From assembly GCF_000016285.1 (NCBI RefSeq), contig NC_011986.1, forward strand, positions 1 through 64,000: a stretch of 64,000 bases of DNA, read 5' to 3'. Numbering within the stretch: the first letter of the stretch is position 1; each line of letters begins with the position of its first letter. Below are positions 1 through 7,398 of this stretch, in pieces. Source of the stretch: Allorhizobium ampelinum S4 (GTDB lineage: Bacteria > Pseudomonadota > Alphaproteobacteria > Rhizobiales > Rhizobiaceae). The translations under genes were made by a program, and so were the position numbers. Under the pieces are notes generated by a model that saw nothing but the letters and a program-made list of their open reading frames with translations, searched no databases and was not told where the DNA came from.

Positions 1-75
1 AGGTCCACCTTGCGCCGCGATCAACTTTTACATAGCTGCCCTCAGCGTCTTCGCGCGCGCAACCTCATTCTCGAA

Positions 76-93
76 AGTTTACTGCGGTAAACT
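76..93. promoter_or_regulatory. parS-like centromere palindrome upstream of repA
   Basis: The site AGTTTACTGCGGTAAACT has perfect 7-bp arms (AGTTTAC/GTAAACT) around TGCG. It is almost identical to the perfect 18-bp palindrome at 1445-1462 between repA and repB. In repABC plasmids, 16-bp palindromes of the GTTnnC-type are the RepB (ParB) binding sites. Placement on both sides of repA fits partition and autoregulation of the operon. Function is inferred from position and symmetry. Confidence 0.75.
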
Positions 94-114
94 TGGGCCA
101 AGCAGAGTGTGTAT

Positions 115-131
115 GTTAACTTCTCGTTAAC
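115..131. repeat. GTTAAC inverted pair in the repA leader
   Basis: Two GTTAAC hexamers (115-120 and 126-131) are separated by TTCTC, forming a dyad 90 bp before repA. It could be an operator for RepA/RepB autoregulation or part of the promoter. It is not a parS match. The role is unknown. Confidence 0.35.
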
Positions 132-220
132 CTTGTTTCGCTTGCCAGACTCGTAGAATCGCGTCTAAATGCACTTTAACGGCTTTTGTAGGCTTTTAAA
201 CGCATTTGAGGTTTTTCGCG

Positions 221-1435
221 GTGAATGTCGCACATATCGAAAAGACAGCGATTTCTGAAGTTGACCAACTCATCATTGGTCAGGCGAAGGAACTGTCTGA
301 GAAGTTAAAGCAGCACCGGCTCGAGATGTATCCTCCACGGGCCATGAAAGATCTGCGGGAGTTTCAGCTCGCTGAAGCCGCACGGTATGTAGGCGTTACT
401 AGTGGCTACCTAAGGAATCTCTCGCTAGAGGGAAGGGGGCCAACGCCTCAAGTTACGCCATCAGGCCGCAGATCCTACACCGCGGAGCAGATGGAGGAGA
501 TGCGTCAGTTTCTTGAGCAAAGCGCCCGACCTGGAACCCACTACATACCGCATCGCCGAAATGGAGAAAGGCTTCAGGTAATTGCCGTCGTGAATTTCAA
601 GGGCGGCAGTGGTAAAACCACGACTGCAGCACACTTAGCGCAGTTCCTCGCTCTGTCTGGGCACCGTGTCCTGGCCGTTGATCTCGATCCACAGGCGTCT
701 CTGTCGGCCATCCATGGCTTTCAGCCCGAGTTTGACGTGCATGAAAACGAGACGATTTATGGCGCCATCCGCTATGATGATCAGCGCCGTCCCCTTCGAG
801 ATATAATCCGCAAGACGAACTTCCCAAATCTTGATCTTGTCCCGGGCAATCTCGAGCTGATGGAATTCGAGCATGATACACCACGTATCCTAGCGCAGGG
901 GCAAGGCAGGGACTACGGGCGCATCTTTTTCGCTCGCCTTGATGAAGCATTGACGTCAGTCGCAGACGACTACGACATTGTTCTTATCGATTGCCCGCCC
1001 CAGCTTGGCTTTCTCACCATGAGTGCGATCTGTGCGGCGACCGCTGTTCTCATTACCGTGCACCCGCAGATGCTTGACGTCATGAGCATGTGCCAGTTTC
1101 TGCAGATGCTTGGGGATATACTCAGCACGTTGAAGGATGTCGGCGGAAACATGAACCTGGACTGGCTTCGCTACCTCGTCACCCGGCATGATCCTCAGGA
1201 CGGTCCCCAGGCACAGATGGTGGCCTTCATGCGTTCAATGTTCAAAAATCATGTGCTGTTGAATCCAATGGTCCGCAGCGTAGCGATTTCAGATGCCGCT
1301 ATGACAAACCAGACACTGTACGAGGTTGAGCGTAGCGCTTTCACAAGAGCGACCTATGACAGAGCGATGGAAGCGATGGATGCTGTAAATGGCGAGATCC
1401 TCGAGTTGATCAACAAAGCGTGGGGAAGGAAATGA
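221..1435 (+). CDS. repA: RepA, ParA-family partition ATPase of a repABC operon
   Basis: This is a Walker-type ATPase that segregates the plasmid with RepB and represses the operon. A winged or MerR-like helix-turn-helix lies at about residues 50-85. The deviant Walker A motif FKGGSGKTT is at about residue 126 and is followed by LAVDLDPQAS; the Walker B-like VLIDCPPQLG comes later. The length of about 404 aa is normal for RepA. The frame is open from a TTG at 206, but GTG at 221 looks the better start; neither has a strong Shine-Dalgarno. It is first in repA-repB-repC and lies between two parS-like palindromes. The identification is firm; only the start is uncertain. Confidence 0.93.
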   Translation: MNVAHIEKTAISEVDQLIIGQAKELSEKLKQHRLEMYPPRAMKDLREFQLAEAARYVGVTSGYLRNLSLEGRGPTPQVTPSGRRSYTAEQMEEMRQFLEQSARPGTHYIPHRRNGERLQVIAVVNFKGGSGKTTTAAHLAQFLALSGHRVLAVDLDPQASLSAIHGFQPEFDVHENETIYGAIRYDDQRRPLRDIIRKTNFPNLDLVPGNLELMEFEHDTPRILAQGQGRDYGRIFFARLDEALTSVADDYDIVLIDCPPQLGFLTMSAICAATAVLITVHPQMLDVMSMCQFLQMLGDILSTLKDVGGNMNLDWLRYLVTRHDPQDGPQAQMVAFMRSMFKNHVLLNPMVRSVAISDAAMTNQTLYEVERSAFTRATYDRAMEAMDAVNGEILELINKAWGRK

Positions 1436-1444
1436 GGATGCTGA

Positions 1445-1462
1445 AGTTTACTGCAGTAAACT
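1445..1462. promoter_or_regulatory. parS palindrome between repA and repB
   Basis: AGTTTACTGCAGTAAACT is a perfect 18-bp palindrome in the short repA-repB gap. It matches the site at 76-93 except at the centre. A parS in this gap is common in repABC operons and would be bound by RepB. Confidence 0.8.
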
Positions 1463-1480
1463 CATTTAGTGGAGAGCGGC

Positions 1481-2518
1481 ATGGCTCGTAAGAATTTGCT
1501 GTCAGGGCTTCTTGATGATGCGGATAAAAACCCGCCTTCTTTACCAATCTCTGACGCCACTCCCACGACCTTACGTCCGACAACAAGAGGTCTCGGCGCA
1601 CTTGGCGCAGTGACGCGAAGCATCGATGAGCTCGCGGCACGGGCGGACGCTGCCCGAGATTTGGAAGAGAGACTAGCTGCAGGCGAAACGATTGTTGATT
1701 TGGACGTCGATTTAATCGACAGTTCATTTATCAGCGACCGTGTTGGCATGGATGAAGTGGGCTTCAGAGAGCTCGTTGAGGCAATTAGTGTTCGTGGTCA
1801 GGATTCTCCAATCCTGGTGCGTCCACATCCCGACAGAACTGGGCGGTTCCAGACCGTATTTGGCCACCGTCGCGTACGTGCCGCCAAAGAATTGGGAATT
1901 TCTGTCCGGGCAGTCGTCAAGAAGCTCGAAGATAGAGACCACGTGATAGCTCAAGGACAGGAAAATTCGCAGCGAGCGGACCTGTCCTTTATAGAGCGCG
2001 CCCTGTTCGCCCGTAATCTCGAACTAGGTAATTTCGGCCGCGACACGATCATGCTAGCTCTCGGTGCGGATAAAACGACCGTGTCCAAGATGCTTTCGGC
2101 GATCGAAAGATTTCCTGAGGATATCCTGGCAACGGTAACACAGGCGAGGGCGCCAGGCCGCGACCGCTGGTATGGAATCGGCGCTGCATTGGGGAACCCT
2201 GCGATTGCGGCAAAGGCTCGAAACCTACTCACCCATGACGATTACGTCGCAGCTTCGCCGGAGAGCCGGTTTGAAATGCTCGAACGTTTGATTCCGAAAG
2301 AGATGAAAGTCTCAAAGAAAGGTTCAACGGACCAAAAATGGGTTAGTCCGAAGAACTTGATAAAAGCAACCATCAAGAACAATGGCTCGGGTGTGACGAT
2401 TGCGCTTAAGCCATTCAAGAATTCTGGTAAGGCGGCTGCTTTTGGCACTTACCTGACCGAAAACCTTGATCGCCTGTTCGCAGCGTTCGAGGATGATCAA
2501 CCGGAAAGTGGAGACTGA
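1481..2518 (+). CDS. repB: RepB, ParB-family centromere-binding protein
   Basis: RepB binds parS and stimulates RepA ATPase during plasmid partition. The ParB N-terminal domain shows the arginine patch GHRRVRAA (about residue 130) and then GQENSQRADLSFIERA. The central HTH (ADKTTVSKMLSAIERFP) and a C-terminal dimerisation region follow. The ATG at 1481 is preferred over the in-frame GTG at 1469 because GGAG at 1471-1474 gives ideal spacing. The length of about 345 aa is typical. It is second in the operon, with a parS palindrome 19 bp upstream of its start. Confidence 0.93.
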   Translation: MARKNLLSGLLDDADKNPPSLPISDATPTTLRPTTRGLGALGAVTRSIDELAARADAARDLEERLAAGETIVDLDVDLIDSSFISDRVGMDEVGFRELVEAISVRGQDSPILVRPHPDRTGRFQTVFGHRRVRAAKELGISVRAVVKKLEDRDHVIAQGQENSQRADLSFIERALFARNLELGNFGRDTIMLALGADKTTVSKMLSAIERFPEDILATVTQARAPGRDRWYGIGAALGNPAIAAKARNLLTHDDYVAASPESRFEMLERLIPKEMKVSKKGSTDQKWVSPKNLIKATIKNNGSGVTIALKPFKNSGKAAAFGTYLTENLDRLFAAFEDDQPESGD

Positions 2519-2524
2519 ACCGCA

Positions 2525-2600
2525 AAAGAAAAAGGCCCCAAAACGATACCGTCGTGGAAGCCCTTCTCGATACTAAGCACATCTAGAATCGCACTTCCCC
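2525..2600 (-). ncRNA. incA: ctRNA, antisense incompatibility RNA between repB and repC
   Basis: The 154-bp repB-repC gap matches the conserved repABC intergenic region that encodes a small counter-transcribed RNA limiting RepC synthesis. Read on the minus strand, a GC-rich hairpin ends in GGGGCC followed by a run of T (2528-2545), which looks like a rho-independent terminator. The 5' end cannot be fixed by eye, so the limits are approximate. The call rests on position, the terminator and the known family arrangement. Confidence 0.65.
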
Positions 2601-2672
2601 GAATCCCAGTCAAGAGTCTTTGGCGCTGTTTTGGCGAGCAGATTCCTTTTGCCTTCGTGAAGGGCTGAAGAG

Positions 2673-3887
2673 ATGCAAACAGGAAATATAACGACGCCCT
2701 TTGGGCGGCGACCGATGACACTCGCTCTGGTGAAACGGCAAATCTCCGTCTCCGAGATCAAGCAGGGCAAGAGTGCTGACAAATGGATGATCTTTCGCGA
2801 CGTCAAAGAAGCGCGCGAGCTCTACAAGCTGCCTCCTTATTCGATAGCGGTGCTTGATGCACTGCTGACGTTCTATCCGGAAAAAGAACTGCGCCAGGAC
2901 GCGCAGCTGGTGGTATTTCCCTCCAACGCGCAGTTGATGCTACGCGCCAATGGAATGTCCGGAGCAACCCTTCGGCGGCATCTAGCGATCCTTGTCGATG
3001 CAGGGATGATTGTCCGCAAGGATAGCCCCAATGGCAAACGATACGCTCGAAAAGATGGGGCAGGGGAGATCGAACGCGCATTCGGATTTGATCTTTCCCC
3101 GCTTTTGGCTCGATCCGAGGAGTTCGCGTTGGCCGCTCAACAGGTGGCGACCGATCGCCGCGAATTCCTCAAGGCCAAGGAGAGCCTTACCCTGTGCCGG
3201 CGGGACGTTCGAAAGGTTATCAGCGCCGCGATTGAGGAGGGGGCTGAAGGCGACTGGGAGGCGATAGAGGCTGTCTACCTCGACATCGTCCGACAGATTC
3301 CCCGCACCCCGTCAGCTTCCGACCTGGCGAAAATCCTAGACGAGATGCAGCTTCTTTACGAAGAGGTCGTCAACCGGCTGGATTTGATGGGTAATTCAGA
3401 TGATGTAAGCACCAATGGTGCTCACACAGAGCGCCACATACAGAATTCAAAACCCGACTCCATCATTGAATTTGAACCTAGCTACGAAAACGAGCAGGGC
3501 GCAAAGCCGAGTGAAATCAGTCGACCGAAGAGGGAGCCGATAAAGGCGTTCCCACTTGGTATGGTGTTGAGGGCTTGCCCGCAGATAAGCGATTACGGTC
3601 CGGACGGCCAGATCGCAACTTGGCGAGAGCTGATGTCAGCCGCTGTTGTCGTTCGTTCGATGCTCGGCGTCAGCCCGAGCGCCTATCAGACCGCCTGCGA
3701 AACCCTGGGACCCGAGAATGCGGCCGCTGTCATGGCCTGCATTCTGGAGCGGGGGGGCCAGATCAATTCTGCAGGCGGTTACCTGCGTGATCTCACGCAA
3801 CGGGCCGGGAAGGGTGAGTTTTCGCTAGGTCCGATGCTGATGGCATTGATGCGCGCCAATACTGGGAATGATCGACAGGCGGGATGA
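2673..3887 (+). CDS. repC: RepC replication initiator
   Basis: RepC is the essential initiator of repABC replicons, and the origin usually lies inside its gene. The N-terminus MQTGNITTPFGRRPMTLAL is the family signature. The winged-helix region (about residues 75-135) contains LMLRANGMSGATLRRHLAIL. The ATG at 2673 follows AAGGGCTGAAGAG. The length of 404 aa is normal. A locally AT-richer stretch near 3400-3480, inside the gene, is a candidate origin-melting region, as in related plasmids. It closes the operon and is negatively controlled by the ctRNA upstream. Confidence 0.94.
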   Translation: MQTGNITTPFGRRPMTLALVKRQISVSEIKQGKSADKWMIFRDVKEARELYKLPPYSIAVLDALLTFYPEKELRQDAQLVVFPSNAQLMLRANGMSGATLRRHLAILVDAGMIVRKDSPNGKRYARKDGAGEIERAFGFDLSPLLARSEEFALAAQQVATDRREFLKAKESLTLCRRDVRKVISAAIEEGAEGDWEAIEAVYLDIVRQIPRTPSASDLAKILDEMQLLYEEVVNRLDLMGNSDDVSTNGAHTERHIQNSKPDSIIEFEPSYENEQGAKPSEISRPKREPIKAFPLGMVLRACPQISDYGPDGQIATWRELMSAAVVVRSMLGVSPSAYQTACETLGPENAAAVMACILERGGQINSAGGYLRDLTQRAGKGEFSLGPMLMALMRANTGNDRQAG

Positions 3888-4020
3888 GATGGTGATGTTC
3901 GGCGCTGTCTCCGTCTCACGCAACGCCGGCGAGGAAGCTGACTTGCAAGGGGTATGGGTATGACTGTGCCTGGCGTTAGGTGGCCCATGGCATCGCCCGA
4001 GGAAAACCCCGCTAGCCGCC

Positions 4021-4503
4021 TTACTTCTTGTCTCTCTCCGGGCGCTCTTCAGGTGTCATGCGAGCGATAATTCCGATAAGATTTCTCACGGCTTCGTGCG
4101 GTAAACTCCGTGTAAGGTGCGAGAGCTCAAGGTGATCTTTCGCTTCTTCCGGCGTACGGCCGTAAAGATGAGGTGCAGCTGCAAAAAGCATGTCGATCGG
4201 CTGAAAGCCAAGAAGTTCACATAAATGGATCATCCGCGTGACTGTCATCCTCGAAAACGCGCGCTCATAGCGACCGTACACGGCTGTCGAGAGACCGACC
4301 ATCGAAGCAAATTCTTCTCTGGTGAGTTTTTCGTCCTCGCGAGCCCTGCGCAGAAACGCGGCAAGTTTCTCGTCCATTTCCTTGAAACTCACGATACCTT
4401 CGAAGCCTAGGCGGCGATATAGCGGCCTGTCTACTTCGTCGTCAGTGGTCTCAACGAGGCCCTTCGAACTCTTGTATTTGATTAGGTCTCGCGTTTCCGA
4501 CAT
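4021..4503 (-). CDS. XRE-family HTH regulator, copy 1 (paralogue of 58507-58983)
   Basis: This 160-aa protein has an XRE/Cro helix-turn-helix at about residues 55-110 (LTREEFASMVGLSTAVYGRY). It is followed by a distinctive tail, MTVTRMIHLCELLGFQPID and then AAPHLYG. The regulator at 58507-58983 shows the same order of motifs (VYHRYETSVSRLTVSRLIHL and then AAPHLWG). ATG at 4503 is favoured over the upstream TTG because GAGG/GAGGG lies just before it. It reads away from the replication genes, toward repC's 3' end. Three CCAANTTGG sites lie upstream. It is probably an autoregulated transfer regulator; the target is inferred. Confidence 0.8.
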   Translation of the reverse strand: MSETRDLIKYKSSKGLVETTDDEVDRPLYRRLGFEGIVSFKEMDEKLAAFLRRAREDEKLTREEFASMVGLSTAVYGRYERAFSRMTVTRMIHLCELLGFQPIDMLFAAAPHLYGRTPEEAKDHLELSHLTRSLPHEAVRNLIGIIARMTPEERPERDKK

Positions 4504-4541
4504 CACCCTCAGCCTCAATCCGCATTTCGAGCGGTATTATG

Positions 4542-4658
4542 TACCAAGCTGAACCAACTTGGCAGCAGTCTGTTCCTATAAATCACCAAACCGTCTTTCT
4601 ACCAATTTGGGGGTAAGGTGTACAATCGGCGGCAAGTTGTAAACTTAGCCAAATTGGC
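4542..4658. promoter_or_regulatory. Cluster of CCAANTTGG dyads (candidate operators)
   Basis: The 221-bp gap between the XRE gene and the VirC operon holds three 9-bp dyads: CCAACTTGG (4554-4562), CCAATTTGG (4602-4610) and GCCAAATTGGC (4648-4658). A half-matching ACCAAG lies at 4543. Similar sites occur at 23479-23487 before virB1 and at 59025-59033 before the second XRE gene. They are proposed as binding sites of the two paralogous regulators. Confidence 0.5.
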
Positions 4659-4724
4659 GAACTCAGTGTTGGTGTATTTATCGCGTCGATCAGAGCAATA
4701 TAGCGCGTGTTTAAGAATATCCAC

Positions 4725-5120
4725 CTATTTGATTCTGATCGAAACTAGAGCTAAAGTGTCATCTTTCCGCTCGAAGACTCCTTCCAACATGGTATCTTCT
4801 TTGATCCACCCCAGTTTCGCAGTCATCTCACATGCGAGAGCGTTTCGAGCTATACCAATACAGCGATTAACGCGAACTGAGGACTGGGGGCCGTAGTTTT
4901 CTATATCCCATTTAGATAAGGTAAACAGTTGCTCCTTGGCTGCTTGGTCAGTCGGCCAGTCGCCCTTATCAGTTACATCGGTCCCATTCACTGTTCGCGC
5001 CAGAAGGGAATGTTTCAGTGCGGGAAGATCTATTCCGACCAATACCCCCTGCGGCGCGAGGACAACTCCGAGCACTCCACCTAACGCAACGCCAAGAAGG
5101 AATTTGGGGTCTAGGATCAA
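4725..5120 (-). CDS. Small anchored/exported protein in the VirC operon
   Basis: This 131-aa protein starts at a TTG that overlaps the stop of the VirC2-like gene (TTGA), so translation is probably coupled. A hydrophobic, glycine-rich N-terminus (about residues 6-29, FLLGVALGGVLGVVLAPQG) looks like a membrane anchor or signal. The remainder is soluble, with two Cys (CIGIARNALAC). I do not recognise the family. The operon position suggests an accessory role in DNA processing or in coupling relaxosome factors to the membrane. Confidence 0.7.
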   Translation of the reverse strand: MILDPKFLLGVALGGVLGVVLAPQGVLVGIDLPALKHSLLARTVNGTDVTDKGDWPTDQAAKEQLFTLSKWDIENYGPQSSVRVNRCIGIARNALACEMTAKLGWIKEDTMLEGVFERKDDTLALVSIRIK

Positions 5121-5581
5121 TACCCGTTGTCCCGCAAGTATTGGTCTATGGCCGTCTTGATGATGACCGTCATTTTAATTTCGTTCTCAACCGCGGCGCG
5201 AGCGAGCCGTTGCTTGGTGTCGAAGTCGAGAGGGCAGTTTACGAAGTGCTTGCTTTCTCTCGCCTTCGTCTGTTTCAGGTCCTGTAAGCGCAGTCTCGAC
5301 GCTTCTTGGCGAAGAGCTCGTGTTGTGGTTCGCTCCCGCCGAACATCCTCGTCGGCCGAAATCAGCTTTCCGCTTTGTTGGTTCGGGCCGACGTCGGCTT
5401 GAGGATTGGTAGCACTCGCATCTATGTTCGTCGGCTGCATGTTGGCTGCCTTGTCGGGGACCACGACTTCAGGAGTGGCCGGAGCTGCCTTGGAAGGCAC
5501 AGACTGGCCGACTTGTGGCTCCTGACGCGGTTTGCGAGGCGCAACCGCAAAATCTGTCACGCTCGTGTCGCGTTTAACCAT
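5117..5581 (-). CDS. VirC2-like ribbon-helix-helix protein
   Basis: This 154-aa protein has a long, Pro/Ala/Gln-rich, probably disordered N-terminal half. The compact C-terminus (about residues 105-154) contains HFVNCPLDFDTKQRLARAA and VIIKTAIDQYL, which reads as a ribbon-helix-helix DNA-binding fold. VirC2 of Ti plasmids has the same layout and is encoded beside VirC1, as here. ATG 5581 lies 5 nt past the stop codon of the ParA-like gene. It probably binds near oriT to stimulate relaxase action. Homology is by architecture and context only; it is shorter than VirC2 (about 200 aa). Confidence 0.7.
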   Translation of the reverse strand: MVKRDTSVTDFAVAPRKPRQEPQVGQSVPSKAAPATPEVVVPDKAANMQPTNIDASATNPQADVGPNQQSGKLISADEDVRRERTTTRALRQEASRLRLQDLKQTKARESKHFVNCPLDFDTKQRLARAAVENEIKMTVIIKTAIDQYLRDNGY

Positions 5582-5585
5582 AGCA

Positions 5586-6287
5586 TTAACCCCTTGCGGT
5601 CGTCTGAAGATAGCTTTCAACTTCGTGCTTGAATGCTAGAGCTTCTGCACGGGCCTTTTTTACGGGATCGGTTAGCTCAAGCATCTGGAGGGTTCCATAG
5701 CCGGTCCGAATCTCTCGATAGGGGTTCCGTTCAACAAGTTCGGTTTCGAGCAGGTGCGAATTATAGCCGCCCTCTTGAAGGTTGGCGACAAACGGGCGAA
5801 TTAAACGATACTCTTCAAGGGCGCGGTTCGGCATGCTTATCCGCGTCCTGTATATGAGGTGTGGGATCTGCCGCCCAATCTGATCGCTCATGTCGGCAAC
5901 GTCGCTGGCTGCTTGGCCAGCAGCCACGATCTCGTCCTGCGCTGGTTGGATCGGCGTTACTACCAGTTGGGAACCTGCAATTATCGTGTCTCTTGTAACG
6001 GTATCCTGGCCGGGAGAATCCATGATCACAACGTCATAATCTGCAGCGTCCTGTTCGAGGACTTGCCTAATGCCAGCACCTTGGGCTGCAGTCACAAGCG
6101 CTATGCCGTCTGGCTGGCAGTTTTTGTCAATTGAGCGTTGGAACCAAGTCGAGAGGTTTTGCCGACCATCCGCATCGATGAGCAGCACGCTTTTGCCTTC
6201 GAGAGCAAATTCTCCTGCTAGAAGAATGACAGCAGTCGTTTTTCCTGCGCCACCTTTCCCGCTTACTGCGGACATGCAAATTGTCAT
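5586..6287 (-). CDS. VirC1-like ParA-family ATPase
   Basis: This 233-aa ATPase is close in length to VirC1 (231 aa). Walker A is SGKGGAGKTTAV at about residue 9, with LLIDADGRQNLSTWF just after; VVIMDSPGQDT is the Walker B region. ATG 6287 has AAGGAAG upstream and is preferred over in-frame upstream codons. VirC1 recruits relaxosome and T-strand to the cell pole and to VirD4, and promotes copying of the transferred strand. Here it reads away from the oriT region, first in a VirC1-VirC2-anchored protein operon. It is separate from the RepA partition ATPase. Confidence 0.82.
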   Translation of the reverse strand: MTICMSAVSGKGGAGKTTAVILLAGEFALEGKSVLLIDADGRQNLSTWFQRSIDKNCQPDGIALVTAAQGAGIRQVLEQDAADYDVVIMDSPGQDTVTRDTIIAGSQLVVTPIQPAQDEIVAAGQAASDVADMSDQIGRQIPHLIYRTRISMPNRALEEYRLIRPFVANLQEGGYNSHLLETELVERNPYREIRTGYGTLQMLELTDPVKKARAEALAFKHEVESYLQTTARG

Positions 6288-6995
6288 AGTTGCTTCCTTT
6301 GCTCTCCCAAAAATTTTGCCCGACCTCTTGGTGGCACAAACGCATCCGTGTGGCCTCATCGTTTCCGATCTTCCCAACGGCAACCGCATTCAGCATCCTG
6401 GTGGTTGTTCACATCTTAACAACGATACAAAAACACGATGTGGCAATCTGAAAGCGTTCACAGCACGTCCGCACGAGGCCAACCTACGGTGTGTTCACAT
6501 AAGCCGTCAACTAGGTAGTTAAGATTGAAACATAGCAAGGACAACACGGCATGTCCGTGGGGAGTGTTCGCAACGTGGTTTGCCATCATGTTGATAAACA
6601 GAATGCAAAATTCACATCTAAAAACCACTCGACTTACCGTGTGGTTTTCTCGTGTGACCTGTTCGAGTGGTGAACCCCGGAGCCGCGTGAAGGCCGACTT
6701 TGGTAGGCGAACGGAAGCCGCAAGGGCGTAGAGCGAAGCGTCCCTTGCGGGTGAGTACGGCTGCCATACCAAGGGCTTCTTAGCGGTTTTGGCGGTGAAC
6801 CCTGGTGAGCGTTTCGATGCTTTGAAGCCGATGCGTAAGCGTCGGAATCAGTGGGCGAGGAGTTGGATTAAGGGGGTTGGTTTTTTCTAAAAGCTAAGGG
6901 TGGCAGGATACGCAAAAATGTTTTACGTTTTGATTGCTGCTATCGAGGCACTGGCCCTCGATGCCTTCGCGTTGCTCTGGAAAGGCCTTCGGCTG
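6288..6995. other. oriT: oriT region with VirD2/RP4-type nick core
   Basis: This 708-bp gene-free stretch separates the VirC and Mob operons. TGGCAGGATA at 6901-6910 equals the first ten bases of Ti T-DNA borders and resembles the RP4 nic region. By analogy the minus strand would be nicked in TATCCTG/CCA, between 6904 and 6903. Upstream lie nested inverted repeats: AAAACCAC/GTGGTTTT (6621-6628/6641-6648), ACCACTCGA/TCGAGTGGT (6624-6632/6663-6671) and CCGCAAGGG/CCCTTGCGG (6718-6726/6742-6750). These are typical relaxosome binding features. A VirD2-like relaxase encoded next door supports the call. Confidence 0.72.
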
Positions 6996-7397
6996 ATGAG
7001 TGAAAACAGTTTGGTGACGTCTGCGACTAAGGCCCGTAAAGACCGGCTTGTAAACGTGCGCTTGACGGATGCCGAACATGGAAAGATCGAAGAGGCGGCC
7101 AAAGCGGCTGATATGAGCGTGTCCGCGTTTTTCCGTTCGCTATTGCTTGAGGGTGCAGGCGTGCGGCCGATTCTGACGCGTGACGACCGGCTTATTATGG
7201 CGGCGTTGCTGGAAGATATGCGCAAGATCGGTGTGAACTTGAACCAGGTCGCGCGAGCGCTGAACAGTGGCAAGGCTGTTCATCCGAGCGAACTAGATAT
7301 TAACCTAGCTAACGTTCAGTCGATTCAGGCCGCTGTACTGCTTGAACTCCGATCGCTTTCAAGGCGTGCTGGCTATCAGCGGCGTGGGGAGGAGTAG
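6996..7397 (+). CDS. MobC/VirD1-like relaxosome accessory protein
   Basis: This 133-aa protein starts at ATG 6996; an in-frame ATG/GTG region upstream runs into oriT and is less likely. Residues 14-50 (RLVNVRLTDAEHGKIEEAA) form a ribbon-helix-helix. The C-terminal part (about residues 65-100) carries MRKIGVNLNQVARALNSG, the hallmark of MobC-type relaxosome proteins. It would bind oriT and help the relaxase open the nick site. Its stop almost touches the relaxase start (TAGGATG), implying one transcript. Confidence 0.83.
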   Translation: MSENSLVTSATKARKDRLVNVRLTDAEHGKIEEAAKAADMSVSAFFRSLLLEGAGVRPILTRDDRLIMAALLEDMRKIGVNLNQVARALNSGKAVHPSELDINLANVQSIQAAVLLELRSLSRRAGYQRRGEE

Positions 7398-7398
7398 G

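Noticed and set aside
6525..6731. Plus-strand frame of 68 codons in the oriT region
   Set aside because: It overlaps the oriT inverted repeats, has no Shine-Dalgarno and shows no recognisable sequence.
6718..6750. Resemblance of the CAAGGGCG...CCCTTGCGG dyad to oriT of quorum-regulated (TraA/MOB_Q) Ti-type plasmids
   Set aside because: The match needs a one-base gap and no TraA-type relaxase is encoded in the window. The VirD2-type relaxase and TGGCAGGATA core explain the region better.
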